Source: Winogradskyella thalassocola
Lineage (GTDB): Bacteria > Bacteroidota > Bacteroidia > Flavobacteriales > Flavobacteriaceae
Length of the DNA stretch: 64,000 nt
Direction of reading: 5' to 3'
Assembly (NCBI RefSeq): GCF_900099995.1
Contig: NZ_FNCZ01000003.1
Coordinates: forward strand, 186,001 to 250,000
Shown here: piece by piece, positions 1-7,761 of the stretch
How positions within the stretch are numbered: the first letter of the stretch is position 1
How the letters are laid out: the number at the start of each line of letters is the position of its first letter
Made by a program: the position numbers and the translations under genes
The notes under the pieces: model-generated
Database searches by the model: none
Told to the model about the DNA's origin: nothing
Seen by the model: only the letters and a program-made list of their open reading frames with translations

Positions 1-1
1 A

Positions 2-139
2 GGAAAAGCTGGTAAGGTCGCAGGAGTCATCACTTTAGTAGAGGAAGCGTTACCTGGCTTTGATGTGATACCAACATTTACTTTGATGTGGGTCTATACT
101 TATGTTTTCAATAAGGATAAGGTTGAAACTAAAGCATAA
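2..139 (+). CDS. C-terminal end of a truncated unknown protein
   Basis: An open frame enters from the left edge and runs for 45 codons to a TAA at 137-139. The visible end has a Gly/Lys-rich start, an acidic LVEEALPGFD stretch, then a hydrophobic segment (VIPTFTLMWVYTYVF) and a charged tail, which fits the end of a small membrane or membrane-associated protein. The stop is followed at once by a strong terminator hairpin, which supports it as a real 3' end. I do not recognise the family. Confidence 0.6.
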   Translation, partial: GKAGKVAGVITLVEEALPGFDVIPTFTLMWVYTYVFNKDKVETKA

Positions 140-168
140 AAAAAGCACTCAGAAGAGTGCTTTTTTTT
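138..168. terminator. Bidirectional intrinsic terminator
   Basis: A perfect 6-bp stem (GCACTC at 145-150, GAGTGC at 155-160) with loop AGAA is flanked by seven A on the left and eight T on the right. It can end the plus-strand gene finishing at 139 and the minus-strand operon finishing at 189. Confidence 0.85.
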
Positions 169-188
169 AACTGTATTACAATTTTAGA

Positions 189-758
189 TTATTGAACTTC
201 TATAGAAAATGTAACTTCTACATCTGTGCTACCACCAGCATTTATAGAGGTTCCATCGTTTGGTTTTGTAGGTTCGTGAATTAACTCTATTGTAAGAGAC
301 CCAGTTCCAGCACCACCAGTAACTAGTGTTGTTAGAATTCCTACTGGATTGCCATCTTCGTCTAAATCATCTTTACTAACAGTGATATCTGAAATTGTTG
401 GAGTGTAGAAGAACTCATGGTCATCACCTTCGTCTTCAACTTCTAAAGTAATATTATCAGCAGGACTTTCTGTTTCATTTAATAATTGAATAACACCAGA
501 ATAAGTTGTGTTTGCTGTTAATGGACCAGACACATCAAAAGTTCCTTCTGCACCACCTTCACCGTCTAAATCTTGAAACTCTAAAATCACAACATCTGTT
601 CCGTTGGTAAGTGTATATCGTACTGTCGTTATAAGTTCCTCTTCATGATCGTGATCGTCTCCATGATCGTCATCACTAGAACAGCCTACAAATGCTATAC
701 TAGAAACAAAAAGTAAGGCTAAGAATTTTATTGCTTTTATTGATTTGATATTTTTCAT
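189..758 (-). CDS. His/Asp-rich lipoprotein of a putative metal-uptake operon
   Basis: This 189-residue protein has a lysine-rich start, a hydrophobic segment and a lipobox ending in Cys26 (VGC), followed by SSDDD, the usual flavobacterial signal for a surface-exposed lipoprotein. Residues 30-41 form an HGDDHDHEEE cluster that could bind divalent metal. The rest looks like a beta-rich globular domain with no motif I recognise. It is the last gene of a minus-strand operon, 17 bases after a TonB receptor that resembles zinc receptors, so a role as metal-binding accessory to that receptor is inferred from the cluster and position. Its terminator is at 145-160. Confidence 0.75.
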   Translation of the reverse strand: MKNIKSIKAIKFLALLFVSSIAFVGCSSDDDHGDDHDHEEELITTVRYTLTNGTDVVILEFQDLDGEGGAEGTFDVSGPLTANTTYSGVIQLLNETESPADNITLEVEDEGDDHEFFYTPTISDITVSKDDLDEDGNPVGILTTLVTGGAGTGSLTIELIHEPTKPNDGTSINAGGSTDVEVTFSIEVQ

Positions 759-775
759 AATTTGAATTTATTGTA

Positions 776-3175
776 TTAATAATTAATTTTTATTTTTAAG
801 TTAATGTTTCTGCCCAATTCATCAGCAAAATACCGTTGTCTATTTAAATACTCATTATACTTGGTATTTAATAGATTTTCGACATTAAGTTCTAATTTTA
901 ACGATCCGGTTTTAAACGCTTTAAAACTAACGGAACTATTAAAACTAAATAATGAATACGCAGGTGGAGTAGAGCTAATGTCTACATAAACATCTTCTTG
1001 TAGTATTGGGTTAAATGTATAAAAGTTATAATCTGGAAATTCGTTTTGTTGTAATACAGTTTTGTGAGTTAAATTAATTGATAATTGATTTAACTCGTCA
1101 TTATAATAGGATATACTATTAGTGAAATTTGTTGAAGGCATATGTATAAGTGGTATGTCTTCGGTAAGGTTTTCACCTTTTAAAAGACTTATACTGCCTT
1201 TATAATTAAATTTATCGGTTATTTTTTTATTGACATCAATATCAACACCGAAAATTTGTGCATTGATCTGATTATATTCCCAAACAGGAAACGCTCCTCT
1301 GATGGTTGTGGTGATACCAACAGGAATGAGTTGTATATAATCGTTAATATGCTTGAAATACGGACTGATTGAAAATCCAAAATTCTGATTATTTCTCTCT
1401 AAAGATGCCACAAACTTATTCGCGATTTCTTTATTGAGGGTTAACAAACCAGTTTCTATTCTCGCAGCACTATGATGTAAACCGTCGCTAAACAATTCTG
1501 ATGGGTTAGGTACTCGCGTTGCCAAACCATAATTAACAAATAAAGATATGTCATTATTGAATTGCTTTGAATAGCCCACATTAGCAGAAATGTTATGGAA
1601 TGTAAATTCTGGACGTGTTAATATTTTTGAATTCTCAACAGTATTGGTTTCAAACTGTGGAAATAATTCATCGTAATTATAGGTCTCTTCCCAATCCGTG
1701 AGGTTGTATAGTTTCTCAGCATTGATTCTTGTAAAATCATAACGTGCGCCAGCACTTAATTCAGAAGAATCATTTAAATCAAAATTTCCAATAGCATAAA
1801 TACTAGCGTCATACTTTTCAAAATCAGGAATTAAAGGACTGACTCCAGTGCCCGAAATAGCATCATTTTGCTGGTAGCGTACTAATATGCCTGTATCTAG
1901 TTTAAGATTATCAATAGCATCAATATTCAAATTGGTCTGTAAAGAATTTGTAAACAACCTAAGGTCAATAACAGGTGTGTTTGCTAAATCACCACGTCTT
2001 AAATCATATTCTTTCCGTCTGTTAATTTGCATATCATACTGTACTGATAATTTTCCGAAATTCTTAAACCTTTTATAGGCTTCTATCTTTGCTAAATTAT
2101 GTAAGATATTTTGTTTAGGATAATCTATATCGTATGAGAAATCTTCAATAACACGTGGTGTTCTACTATTAATTGCTGTCACTAAATCATTAACATTACC
2201 AATGTGTGATGCTTGTAAAATACCCAATTCATTACTTACAACGCTATAATAGGCATCAAAACCTTTTTCAAAACTTCTGTAGCCAATTCTGGCAGAAGCA
2301 TTGATGTTTTTTAAGCCGCTATTAGTTAACTTATAATCGGGACCTTCAAAATCTCCGAATTGTTTGTAGCTTGTTTGAATTCTACCATAAAATCCAGATT
2401 TATAGGTTTTAATCAGTTCTGAATTTACATTTCCACCACGTCCATTTGAATTTAGCGATAACATAGTGCTACCAAATAAGCTATCTCGTGCAACATAGCG
2501 TTTAGGCTGTATAAGGATTAAGCCACCAATGGCATCACTACCATATTTTAAAGTGTTGGCTCCTTTAATCACTTCAACTTTGTTACTAGCATTAATATCA
2601 ATATTTGGTGCATGCTCGTCTCCCCACTCTTGGTCAAACATACGCACGTTATTATTAATAATTAATAACCGACTACTATGCAAACCATGTATCATAGGTT
2701 TAACAATTGTATTTCCTGTATTTAACGACGACACACCACTTACCGAATTTAGAGCATCACCTAAAGATTTATCGGTGTATTTTTCTAAATCGGCTTTGTT
2801 TAGGGTTTGTTCTATACTGGTACCTTCTGTTTTTAAGTGAGAATTCACCACAACTTCATTAAGTTCCTCTAAATGATGTTCTAAAGAAATGATTTTAAAA
2901 ACATCATTTTCAATAGAATATGAAACGGTTTTTGTTTCGCATCCAATATGAGAAATAGTTAAGGTTAAGGTACCAGAACAAAGGTTTTCAATTTTGAACT
3001 TACCATCTAAATCTGAAATTAAATACTTATCACTTTCTTTAATGTGAATAGTGGCAGATTCTATAGCTGTTCCATCATGAAAATCTTTGACTTCACCTAA
3101 AAAAATATAATTGCAGTTTTGGCTGTAGCTAAAGCTAGAAATAGCGATGAGCACACCAATAATTATTGATTTCAT
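776..3175 (-). CDS. TonB-dependent outer-membrane receptor, ZnuD-like, candidate zinc/metal importer
   Basis: The 799-residue protein starts with a signal peptide (to about residue 19), then a carboxypeptidase-regulatory-like beta-sandwich (about 25-110), a plug domain (about 115-225) containing an IHGLHSSRLLIINNN and WGDEHAPNID stretch, and a 22-strand-type barrel to the C-terminus, which ends in the aromatic pattern expected of an outer-membrane protein. The His- and Asp-containing plug stretch resembles ZnuD-type zinc receptors. It transports substrate into the periplasm using TonB energy. The gene sits between a His/Cys-rich small protein (37 bases upstream) and a His/Asp-rich lipoprotein (17 bases downstream), which supports a metal substrate; zinc or copper is inference. 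The receptor class is secure. Confidence 0.87.
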   Translation of the reverse strand: MKSIIIGVLIAISSFSYSQNCNYIFLGEVKDFHDGTAIESATIHIKESDKYLISDLDGKFKIENLCSGTLTLTISHIGCETKTVSYSIENDVFKIISLEHHLEELNEVVVNSHLKTEGTSIEQTLNKADLEKYTDKSLGDALNSVSGVSSLNTGNTIVKPMIHGLHSSRLLIINNNVRMFDQEWGDEHAPNIDINASNKVEVIKGANTLKYGSDAIGGLILIQPKRYVARDSLFGSTMLSLNSNGRGGNVNSELIKTYKSGFYGRIQTSYKQFGDFEGPDYKLTNSGLKNINASARIGYRSFEKGFDAYYSVVSNELGILQASHIGNVNDLVTAINSRTPRVIEDFSYDIDYPKQNILHNLAKIEAYKRFKNFGKLSVQYDMQINRRKEYDLRRGDLANTPVIDLRLFTNSLQTNLNIDAIDNLKLDTGILVRYQQNDAISGTGVSPLIPDFEKYDASIYAIGNFDLNDSSELSAGARYDFTRINAEKLYNLTDWEETYNYDELFPQFETNTVENSKILTRPEFTFHNISANVGYSKQFNNDISLFVNYGLATRVPNPSELFSDGLHHSAARIETGLLTLNKEIANKFVASLERNNQNFGFSISPYFKHINDYIQLIPVGITTTIRGAFPVWEYNQINAQIFGVDIDVNKKITDKFNYKGSISLLKGENLTEDIPLIHMPSTNFTNSISYYNDELNQLSINLTHKTVLQQNEFPDYNFYTFNPILQEDVYVDISSTPPAYSLFSFNSSVSFKAFKTGSLKLELNVENLLNTKYNEYLNRQRYFADELGRNINLKIKINY

Positions 3176-3212
3176 TCAAATAGATTTATGAGAGTATTAG
3201 AAAATTATAATT

Positions 3213-3554
3213 CTAACTCACCATAGGTGGACCTCTTACATATCTTTTTGAATACTGATAGTTATTAAAAGAACTATAATGTGAAGATAGCTGTTTAGTA
3301 GCTGTTTTTTCAGTAATTATCTCGTAGTTATTAAATACAAGAAATAAATTGTTGGTGAGCTTAAATTTATAAAAGTCACAATCTAAATCAGACTCATGAA
3401 AGTGAGTTTTAAGCTCATTGTCAGAATCACAAACTTCATGTGTATGGTGATTAAAAGCGTGTGTTAATTTTACAACAGAAGGTAACAACACAGAAAGCAC
3501 TAGCATAATTGCTAATGTTTTAAATAGTGATGTTATTACTGTATTTATTTTCAA
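3213..3554 (-). CDS. Small His/Cys-rich exported protein, putative metal homeostasis
   Basis: About 113 residues: an N-terminal hydrophobic segment (about 11-33), then clustered metal-ligand residues HHTHEVC, HFHESDLDCDF, and a C-terminal RGPP tail. The family is not one I can name. The frame opens with TTG at 3552-3554, overlapping the upstream stop by four bases (TTGA), which suggests translational coupling; the first ATG is 16 codons further on and would remove the charged end of the signal segment. With the receptor gene 37 bases downstream, it is probably part of the same metal-uptake operon, perhaps as a periplasmic metal carrier. The function is inferred. Confidence 0.6.
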   Translation of the reverse strand: MKINTVITSLFKTLAIMLVLSVLLPSVVKLTHAFNHHTHEVCDSDNELKTHFHESDLDCDFYKFKLTNNLFLVFNNYEIITEKTATKQLSSHYSSFNNYQYSKRYVRGPPMVS

Positions 3555-4045
3555 TCTAAAAAGCGTTTTAATCCAAACCGACTAAGCATTTTCTTTTCAA
3601 ATTCCCAGAAAAACTTGAATTGCCCAAAGAGCCATCCAAAAGTTACTAATAGAATTTGGTAGAAAACGAGCCCAATGATAATAAATAAAAACCAGTAGAG
3701 TATAGGATTTAAGTTTTCTTTAGTAATTCCTATTAACTTTATAATTGGCCTTCCAATAAATAAAGATGATGTACCTGTAAAGGCAAAAACCATAAATACA
3801 CGGATCATTTCCCATTTATAATCGAGGATCCATTTCTTTTCAAGTTTCTTAAATATGAATAAGGTCAGTTTTAATAAAAAAAAGAAAACAAAAAGTGCAG
3901 CAACTATCGTTAAAGTCAATCCATAATTGTCCAAAAAAGCATTAGATATTTTAAAAGCTGAATATCCTAAAATAACTAAACCAAAAAAGGGAAATAACAA
4001 CTGCCAATTGTGTTGAATTTCCCAATGTTTTTTAAATTTTTCCAT
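3551..4045 (-). CDS. Four-helix membrane protein (DUF6787-like), unknown function
   Basis: A 164-residue integral membrane protein with about four hydrophobic helices (residues 15-33, 40-65, 85-105, 112-140), a WEIQHNWQLLFPF start and a repeated aromatic Trp-x-x pattern (KKWILDYKWEMIRVF). It resembles small Bacteroidota membrane proteins grouped as DUF6787; that assignment is from memory of the family and is tentative. It is the first gene of the metal-uptake operon, overlapping the next gene by four bases. It could be an inner-membrane partner of the receptor system, but nothing in the sequence shows an activity. Confidence 0.7.
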   Translation of the reverse strand: MEKFKKHWEIQHNWQLLFPFFGLVILGYSAFKISNAFLDNYGLTLTIVAALFVFFFLLKLTLFIFKKLEKKWILDYKWEMIRVFMVFAFTGTSSLFIGRPIIKLIGITKENLNPILYWFLFIIIGLVFYQILLVTFGWLFGQFKFFWEFEKKMLSRFGLKRFLD

Positions 4046-4094
4046 AGCACTCTTTCAGTGCTGCAAATTTAATAAATTATGATGTCTTTCTATG

Positions 4095-4532
4095 CTAAAT
4101 TCTAGGTGTAAAAGAAGATAAACGTTGGTTGTACGTTAATTGAAAATAGAGAAAGTAGTTGTATAATTTATAATTTACTTCGTAACCGTAGTCTGTACGT
4201 GTGTCATAATCAATTCTAACTTCATATAGATTAGGGTCATACGTCTGTGGTTGTAAATTTCTTTGGTTCCAAGCTTGCACTAAAATAGCATTTCTAGATT
4301 CTAACCATTGTTGAGAGTGATAGCCTTCTGGTCTTGCAGTGCTTAATAACCATGAATTAAATCCGGGTTCTATAATGATGATTTCATAATCGTTTTCATC
4401 GCTACTAATAGAAACGGTGTCGCTTAGCACTAAGCTGTGCTTATTGTCATTATCAATAACTGGATTGGTGTTGTAAGATTTACAACTAGCAATTAAAATT
4501 AGGATAATAATAAATGGGATAATCTTTTTCAT
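4095..4532 (-). CDS. Small lipoprotein (DUF6146-like)
   Basis: A 145-residue protein with a hydrophobic leader and lipobox Cys17 (LIASC), followed by a Ser/Asn-rich linker and a compact conserved-looking domain rich in Tyr and Trp (FNSWLLSTARPEGYHSQ, WNQRNLQP, a tyrosine-rich end). It resembles a Bacteroidota-only lipoprotein family (DUF6146, tentative). It lies 49 bases upstream of the metal-uptake operon on the same strand, so it may be co-transcribed, but nothing in it binds metal in an obvious way. Confidence 0.72.
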   Translation of the reverse strand: MKKIIPFIIILILIASCKSYNTNPVIDNDNKHSLVLSDTVSISSDENDYEIIIIEPGFNSWLLSTARPEGYHSQQWLESRNAILVQAWNQRNLQPQTYDPNLYEVRIDYDTRTDYGYEVNYKLYNYFLYFQLTYNQRLSSFTPRI

Positions 4533-4694
4533 AAGTATTAAAGGTATTAAAAAAATGTTAGTGTGATTAGATTTTTACTTCGATTTAACACCACAAAGTA
4601 ACCGTAGATTTATCTTTATTACAATCTAAACTAAGTAAACTAACCTTCTGAATGCGCAACACCATCTATTTGTAAAGTTTAGTTTTTAGAACAT

Positions 4695-4726
4695 AAAAAA
4701 GCAGCTCATTAAAAACGAACTGCTTT
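4695..4726 (-). terminator. Intrinsic terminator of the DUF937 gene
   Basis: On the minus strand a 10-bp stem (4717-4726 with 4698-4707, one G-T pair) with a 9-base loop is followed by six T (plus-strand A at 4695-4700). It lies 23 bases after the stop at 4749. Confidence 0.8.
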
Positions 4727-4748
4727 ATAATTTTTATAAAATGGAATT

Positions 4749-5384
4749 TTATTTACCAAATAAACCACCTAAAAGACCACCAAGGCCTCCTTTGCTTTTG
4801 CTTCCTCCTAAAACCATACCAGCAACATCATCAATAACGCTTCCATCACCATCTGCATCTAATATTTTTTCTAAGAAACTCTGTTCGTTTTGTGTACTGC
4901 TTCCACCAAGTAAACCACCTAAAAGGCCACTAATGTCAGATTGAGAACTTACGTTGTTCTGACTAGCTTGTTTACCTAAAACTCCCATTAAAATCGGAGC
5001 TGCTACTTTCAAAATATTAGCTACTGAACCCGCATCTAAACCAGATTTCTGACCAATGACTTGTTCTACGCCTTGTTGTTTACTACCTAATACATGACTA
5101 AGAATTTTAGCTCCATCATTTTTTACATTATCATCAACACCACCTCCAAATAAACCACTAAGGTTGTCTAAAATGCTTCCGTCATGCTTGCTACTTAAAG
5201 CGCCCATAAGTCCTGCTGCACCTTCTGGGGTAGAAGCGTTACGTTCCATTGCTTTCATAAGTACTGGTAACGCCATTGTTAATACGCTACTTGTCTTATC
5301 TTGATCTGTTCCTGTAGAACCAGAAACACCACTAATGATGCTTTTTCCTAAGTCACTGTTTAATAAATCTAATATTCCTGCCAT
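4749..5384 (-). CDS. DUF937 domain protein
   Basis: A 211-residue soluble protein matching DUF937: Gly/Leu/Asp-rich repeats of the LLGGLLGG and GDGSVIDDVAGMVLG kind, with a leading MAGILDLLNSDLGKSII. The domain folds as a helical YidB-like unit in relatives; its biochemical role is unknown. The C-terminal 70 residues are a Gly/Ser/Lys low-complexity tail. It has its own terminator at 4695-4726 and sits downstream of serA's terminator at 5427-5453, so it is probably a separate transcript. Confidence 0.88.
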   Translation of the reverse strand: MAGILDLLNSDLGKSIISGVSGSTGTDQDKTSSVLTMALPVLMKAMERNASTPEGAAGLMGALSSKHDGSILDNLSGLFGGGVDDNVKNDGAKILSHVLGSKQQGVEQVIGQKSGLDAGSVANILKVAAPILMGVLGKQASQNNVSSQSDISGLLGGLLGGSSTQNEQSFLEKILDADGDGSVIDDVAGMVLGGSKSKGGLGGLLGGLFGK

Positions 5385-5426
5385 TTTTATTTAATTAAGG
5401 TTAATAGTTTGAATGTTTCAAGGTAC

Positions 5427-5453
5427 AAAAAAAAGTCCCACAATAGTAGGACT
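5427..5453 (-). terminator. Intrinsic terminator of serA
   Basis: The minus strand has an 8-bp stem with one mismatch (5446-5453 with 5434-5441), loop of four, then eight T (plus-strand A-run 5427-5434). It lies about 30 bases after the serA stop. Confidence 0.85.
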
Positions 5454-5484
5454 CAATTTATTCGGTTTGGTCACATTTTATTTG

Positions 5485-6435
5485 TTAACCTAAAATAGTT
5501 ATGATTTGCTCAGCTAACTCAGTACCAATTCGATCTTGTGCTTCATTCGTTGCAGCTCCTGTATGTGGAGTTAATGATAACGCAGGATTCATTAATAATT
5601 GAATTTCTGGTTGTGGTTCTTTTTCAAAAACATCTAGAGCAGCTCTAGAGACTTTTCCACTTTGAATAGCTTGAACTAATGCAATTTCGTTAACAACTCC
5701 ACCACGTGCAGCATTAGCGATGATAACACCATCTTTCATTTGTTTGAATTCAGCTTCGTCAATTACATAGTCTTTCTGTGCTGGTACATGAAGTGTTAAA
5801 AAGTCTGCTTGTTTTAGAACCTCTTCTTTTGATATCGTTTCAATTTCAAAATTCAATTTCTGACCATCAAAGAACTCTAATTCTAAATTCGCTTTTTCTA
5901 AAAATGGATCAAAAGCAACAACTTTCATTCCTGCTCCAATAGCCACTTTCGCTGTCGCTTGACCAATACGTCCAAATCCTAAAACACCTAAAGTTTTACC
6001 TTTAAGCTCAGTGCCTTTAGCGTAAGCTTTCTTTAAATTTTTAAATTTAGAATCACCTTCTAATGGCATATCACGGTTAGAGTTATGTAAATAACGTGCT
6101 AAGCCATAAAAATGTCCAAATACTAATTCTGCAACTGAATGAGAAGATGCTGCAGGAGTATTAATTACGCTTAAGCCTTTGCTACGTGCATAGTCTACAT
6201 CGATATTATCCATACCAACTCCACCACGACCTATAATTTTTAGGCTAGGGCAGTTGTCTATTAAATCTTTACGTACTGTCGTTGCGCTTCTAACTAATAA
6301 AACAGAAATGTCATTTTTGTTTATGTAGTTTTCTAATTGTTCTTGTGCAACTGTTGTTGTGATGACTTCGTAACCAGCTGCTTCTAATGCATTAATTCCA
6401 CTTTGAGAAACTCCGTCGTTTGCTAATACTTTCAT
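5485..6435 (-). CDS. serA: D-3-phosphoglycerate dehydrogenase, short form
   Basis: SerA oxidises 3-phosphoglycerate to 3-phosphohydroxypyruvate with NAD, the first step of serine synthesis in the cytoplasm. The 316 residues show a D-isomer-specific 2-hydroxyacid dehydrogenase fold: substrate loop IGRGGVGMDNID (68-79), NAD-binding GFGRIG (153-158), and the catalytic Arg244, Glu273 and His291. It ends right after the catalytic domain, with no ACT domain, so classic serine feedback inhibition through ACT is not expected. It follows serC (the second pathway step) by 146 bases on the same strand, and a perfect 9-bp inverted repeat sits in its leader at 6450-6468. Confidence 0.94.
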   Translation of the reverse strand: MKVLANDGVSQSGINALEAAGYEVITTTVAQEQLENYINKNDISVLLVRSATTVRKDLIDNCPSLKIIGRGGVGMDNIDVDYARSKGLSVINTPAASSHSVAELVFGHFYGLARYLHNSNRDMPLEGDSKFKNLKKAYAKGTELKGKTLGVLGFGRIGQATAKVAIGAGMKVVAFDPFLEKANLELEFFDGQKLNFEIETISKEEVLKQADFLTLHVPAQKDYVIDEAEFKQMKDGVIIANAARGGVVNEIALVQAIQSGKVSRAALDVFEKEPQPEIQLLMNPALSLTPHTGAATNEAQDRIGTELAEQIITILG

Positions 6436-6449
6436 TTTCCTATCCCTAA

Positions 6450-6468
6450 CTCTTTCTTGAAGAAAGAG
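6450..6468. repeat. Perfect inverted repeat in the serA leader
   Basis: Nine-base arms (CTCTTTCTT, AAGAAAGAG) around a single G lie 14 bases upstream of the serA start. With such a short loop it could act as a DNA operator or, less stably, as an RNA hairpin near the ribosome-binding region. No terminator-type T-run follows. Confidence 0.6.
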
Positions 6469-6581
6469 AACTGATTCGGGTAATTTTATAGTTAATATTA
6501 AATTTTATTTTTTCTTGCTGAAAAACTCTTTTTTTATTGCATCTGAGTGAGCACTGAATACTGCTTTCTGAATACTAAAAT

Positions 6582-7643
6582 TTAAGCCTTACTTTCTAAC
6601 TCGCTCATCACTTCAACTAGTGCTTTTACACTATCTAAAGACAACGCGTTATACATAGATGCTCTGTAACCTCCAACACTTCTATGTCCATTAATGCCGT
6701 TAATACCAGCTTCTTTTACCATAGATTCAAACGTTTCCTTTAGATTTTCATTTTCTAAAGTGAAAGTGGCATTCATTATAGAACGATCTTCTTTAACTGA
6801 ATAGCCTTTAAATAAAGGATTCAAATCAATCTCAGAATAGATTAATCTCGCTTTCTTTTCATTTTCCTCTTCAATAGCTTTGATACCACCTAAGTTTTTT
6901 AACCATTCTAAAGTTAACATAGAAACATAAACAGCAAATACAGGAGGTGTATTAAACATACTTCCTTTGCTAATATGTTCTTTGTAATTCATCATTGAAG
7001 GAATCTTACGCGATACTTTACCTAAAATATCTTCTTTTATAACCACTAAAGTTGTTCCTGCAGGACCCATATTTTTTTGAGCACCAGCATAGATTAAATC
7101 AAATTTTGAAAAATCTAACTGACGTGAAAAAATATCGCTACTCATATCACATACCATAGGAATCGGAGAGTTTGGAAAACTCTTCATCTGTGTTCCAAAA
7201 ATGGTGTTGTTTGATGTACAGTGAAAATAATCGTAATCTTCAGGAATATCGTAACCTTTTGGTATATAGTTATAGTTAGCACTTTTAGAAGAGCCTATTT
7301 CGTAAATATCATCGTAGATTTTTGCTTCTTTAATCGCTTTATCTGCCCATGTACCTGTATTTAAATAGCCTGCTCTTTTTTCTAATAAGTTTAAAGCAAC
7401 CATTAAGAATTGTGTGCTAGCCCCACCTTGAAGAAATAACGCCTTATAACCTTTACCCTCAAGTCCTAACAACTCTAAAGCTAAGGATCGTGCATTTTCC
7501 ATAACATCAACAAAAGGTTTACTACGGTGCGAAATCTCTAAAAGCGAAAGCCCATCGTCAAAGTTTAAAACTGCTGCTGCTGCTTGCTCCATTACCGATT
7601 TTGGTAGTACACATGGACCTGCACTAAAATTGTGTTTTTTCAT
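6582..7643 (-). CDS. serC: 3-phosphoserine/phosphohydroxythreonine aminotransferase
   Basis: SerC transaminates 3-phosphohydroxypyruvate with glutamate to phosphoserine, and serves the matching step of pyridoxal-phosphate synthesis. The 353 residues match the usual length. MKKHNFSAGPCVLP is the standard N-terminus of the family; LQGGASTQF (71-79) binds the cofactor phosphate, and Lys190 in AGAQKNMGPAG forms the Schiff base. The C-terminal GHRSVGGYRASMYNA substrate loop is intact. It stands directly upstream of serA in pathway-reverse order, so serine synthesis is probably one transcriptional unit with a possible internal leader. Confidence 0.96.
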   Translation of the reverse strand: MKKHNFSAGPCVLPKSVMEQAAAAVLNFDDGLSLLEISHRSKPFVDVMENARSLALELLGLEGKGYKALFLQGGASTQFLMVALNLLEKRAGYLNTGTWADKAIKEAKIYDDIYEIGSSKSANYNYIPKGYDIPEDYDYFHCTSNNTIFGTQMKSFPNSPIPMVCDMSSDIFSRQLDFSKFDLIYAGAQKNMGPAGTTLVVIKEDILGKVSRKIPSMMNYKEHISKGSMFNTPPVFAVYVSMLTLEWLKNLGGIKAIEEENEKKARLIYSEIDLNPLFKGYSVKEDRSIMNATFTLENENLKETFESMVKEAGINGINGHRSVGGYRASMYNALSLDSVKALVEVMSELESKA

Positions 7644-7658
7644 TTTATTCTGAATTTA

Positions 7659-7688
7659 ATTCAAGATTTTAACAAATTAATCTTGAAT
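7659..7688. repeat. Perfect 10-bp inverted repeat upstream of serC
   Basis: Arms ATTCAAGATT (7659-7668) and AATCTTGAAT (7679-7688) with a 10-base spacer lie 15 bases upstream of serC and 73 bases beyond the stop of the acyl-CoA reductase gene. No T-run follows on the minus strand, so it is not a typical terminator; an operator or leader hairpin for serC fits better. Confidence 0.6.
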
Positions 7689-7761
7689 CTATTATTTTTA
7701 AACAGATACAAAGGTGCTAATTAATTGCCTAAAAGATGTTATGAAAATGATAATTTTTAAG

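Noticed and set aside
2529..2840. 103-codon plus-strand open frame
   Set aside because: It is antisense to the plug domain of the TonB receptor and shows no family features.
4741..4944. Proline-rich plus-strand open frame of 67 codons
   Set aside because: It lies antisense within the DUF937 gene and its terminator end; the Pro/Leu repeats are the reverse reading of Gly-rich DUF937 codons.
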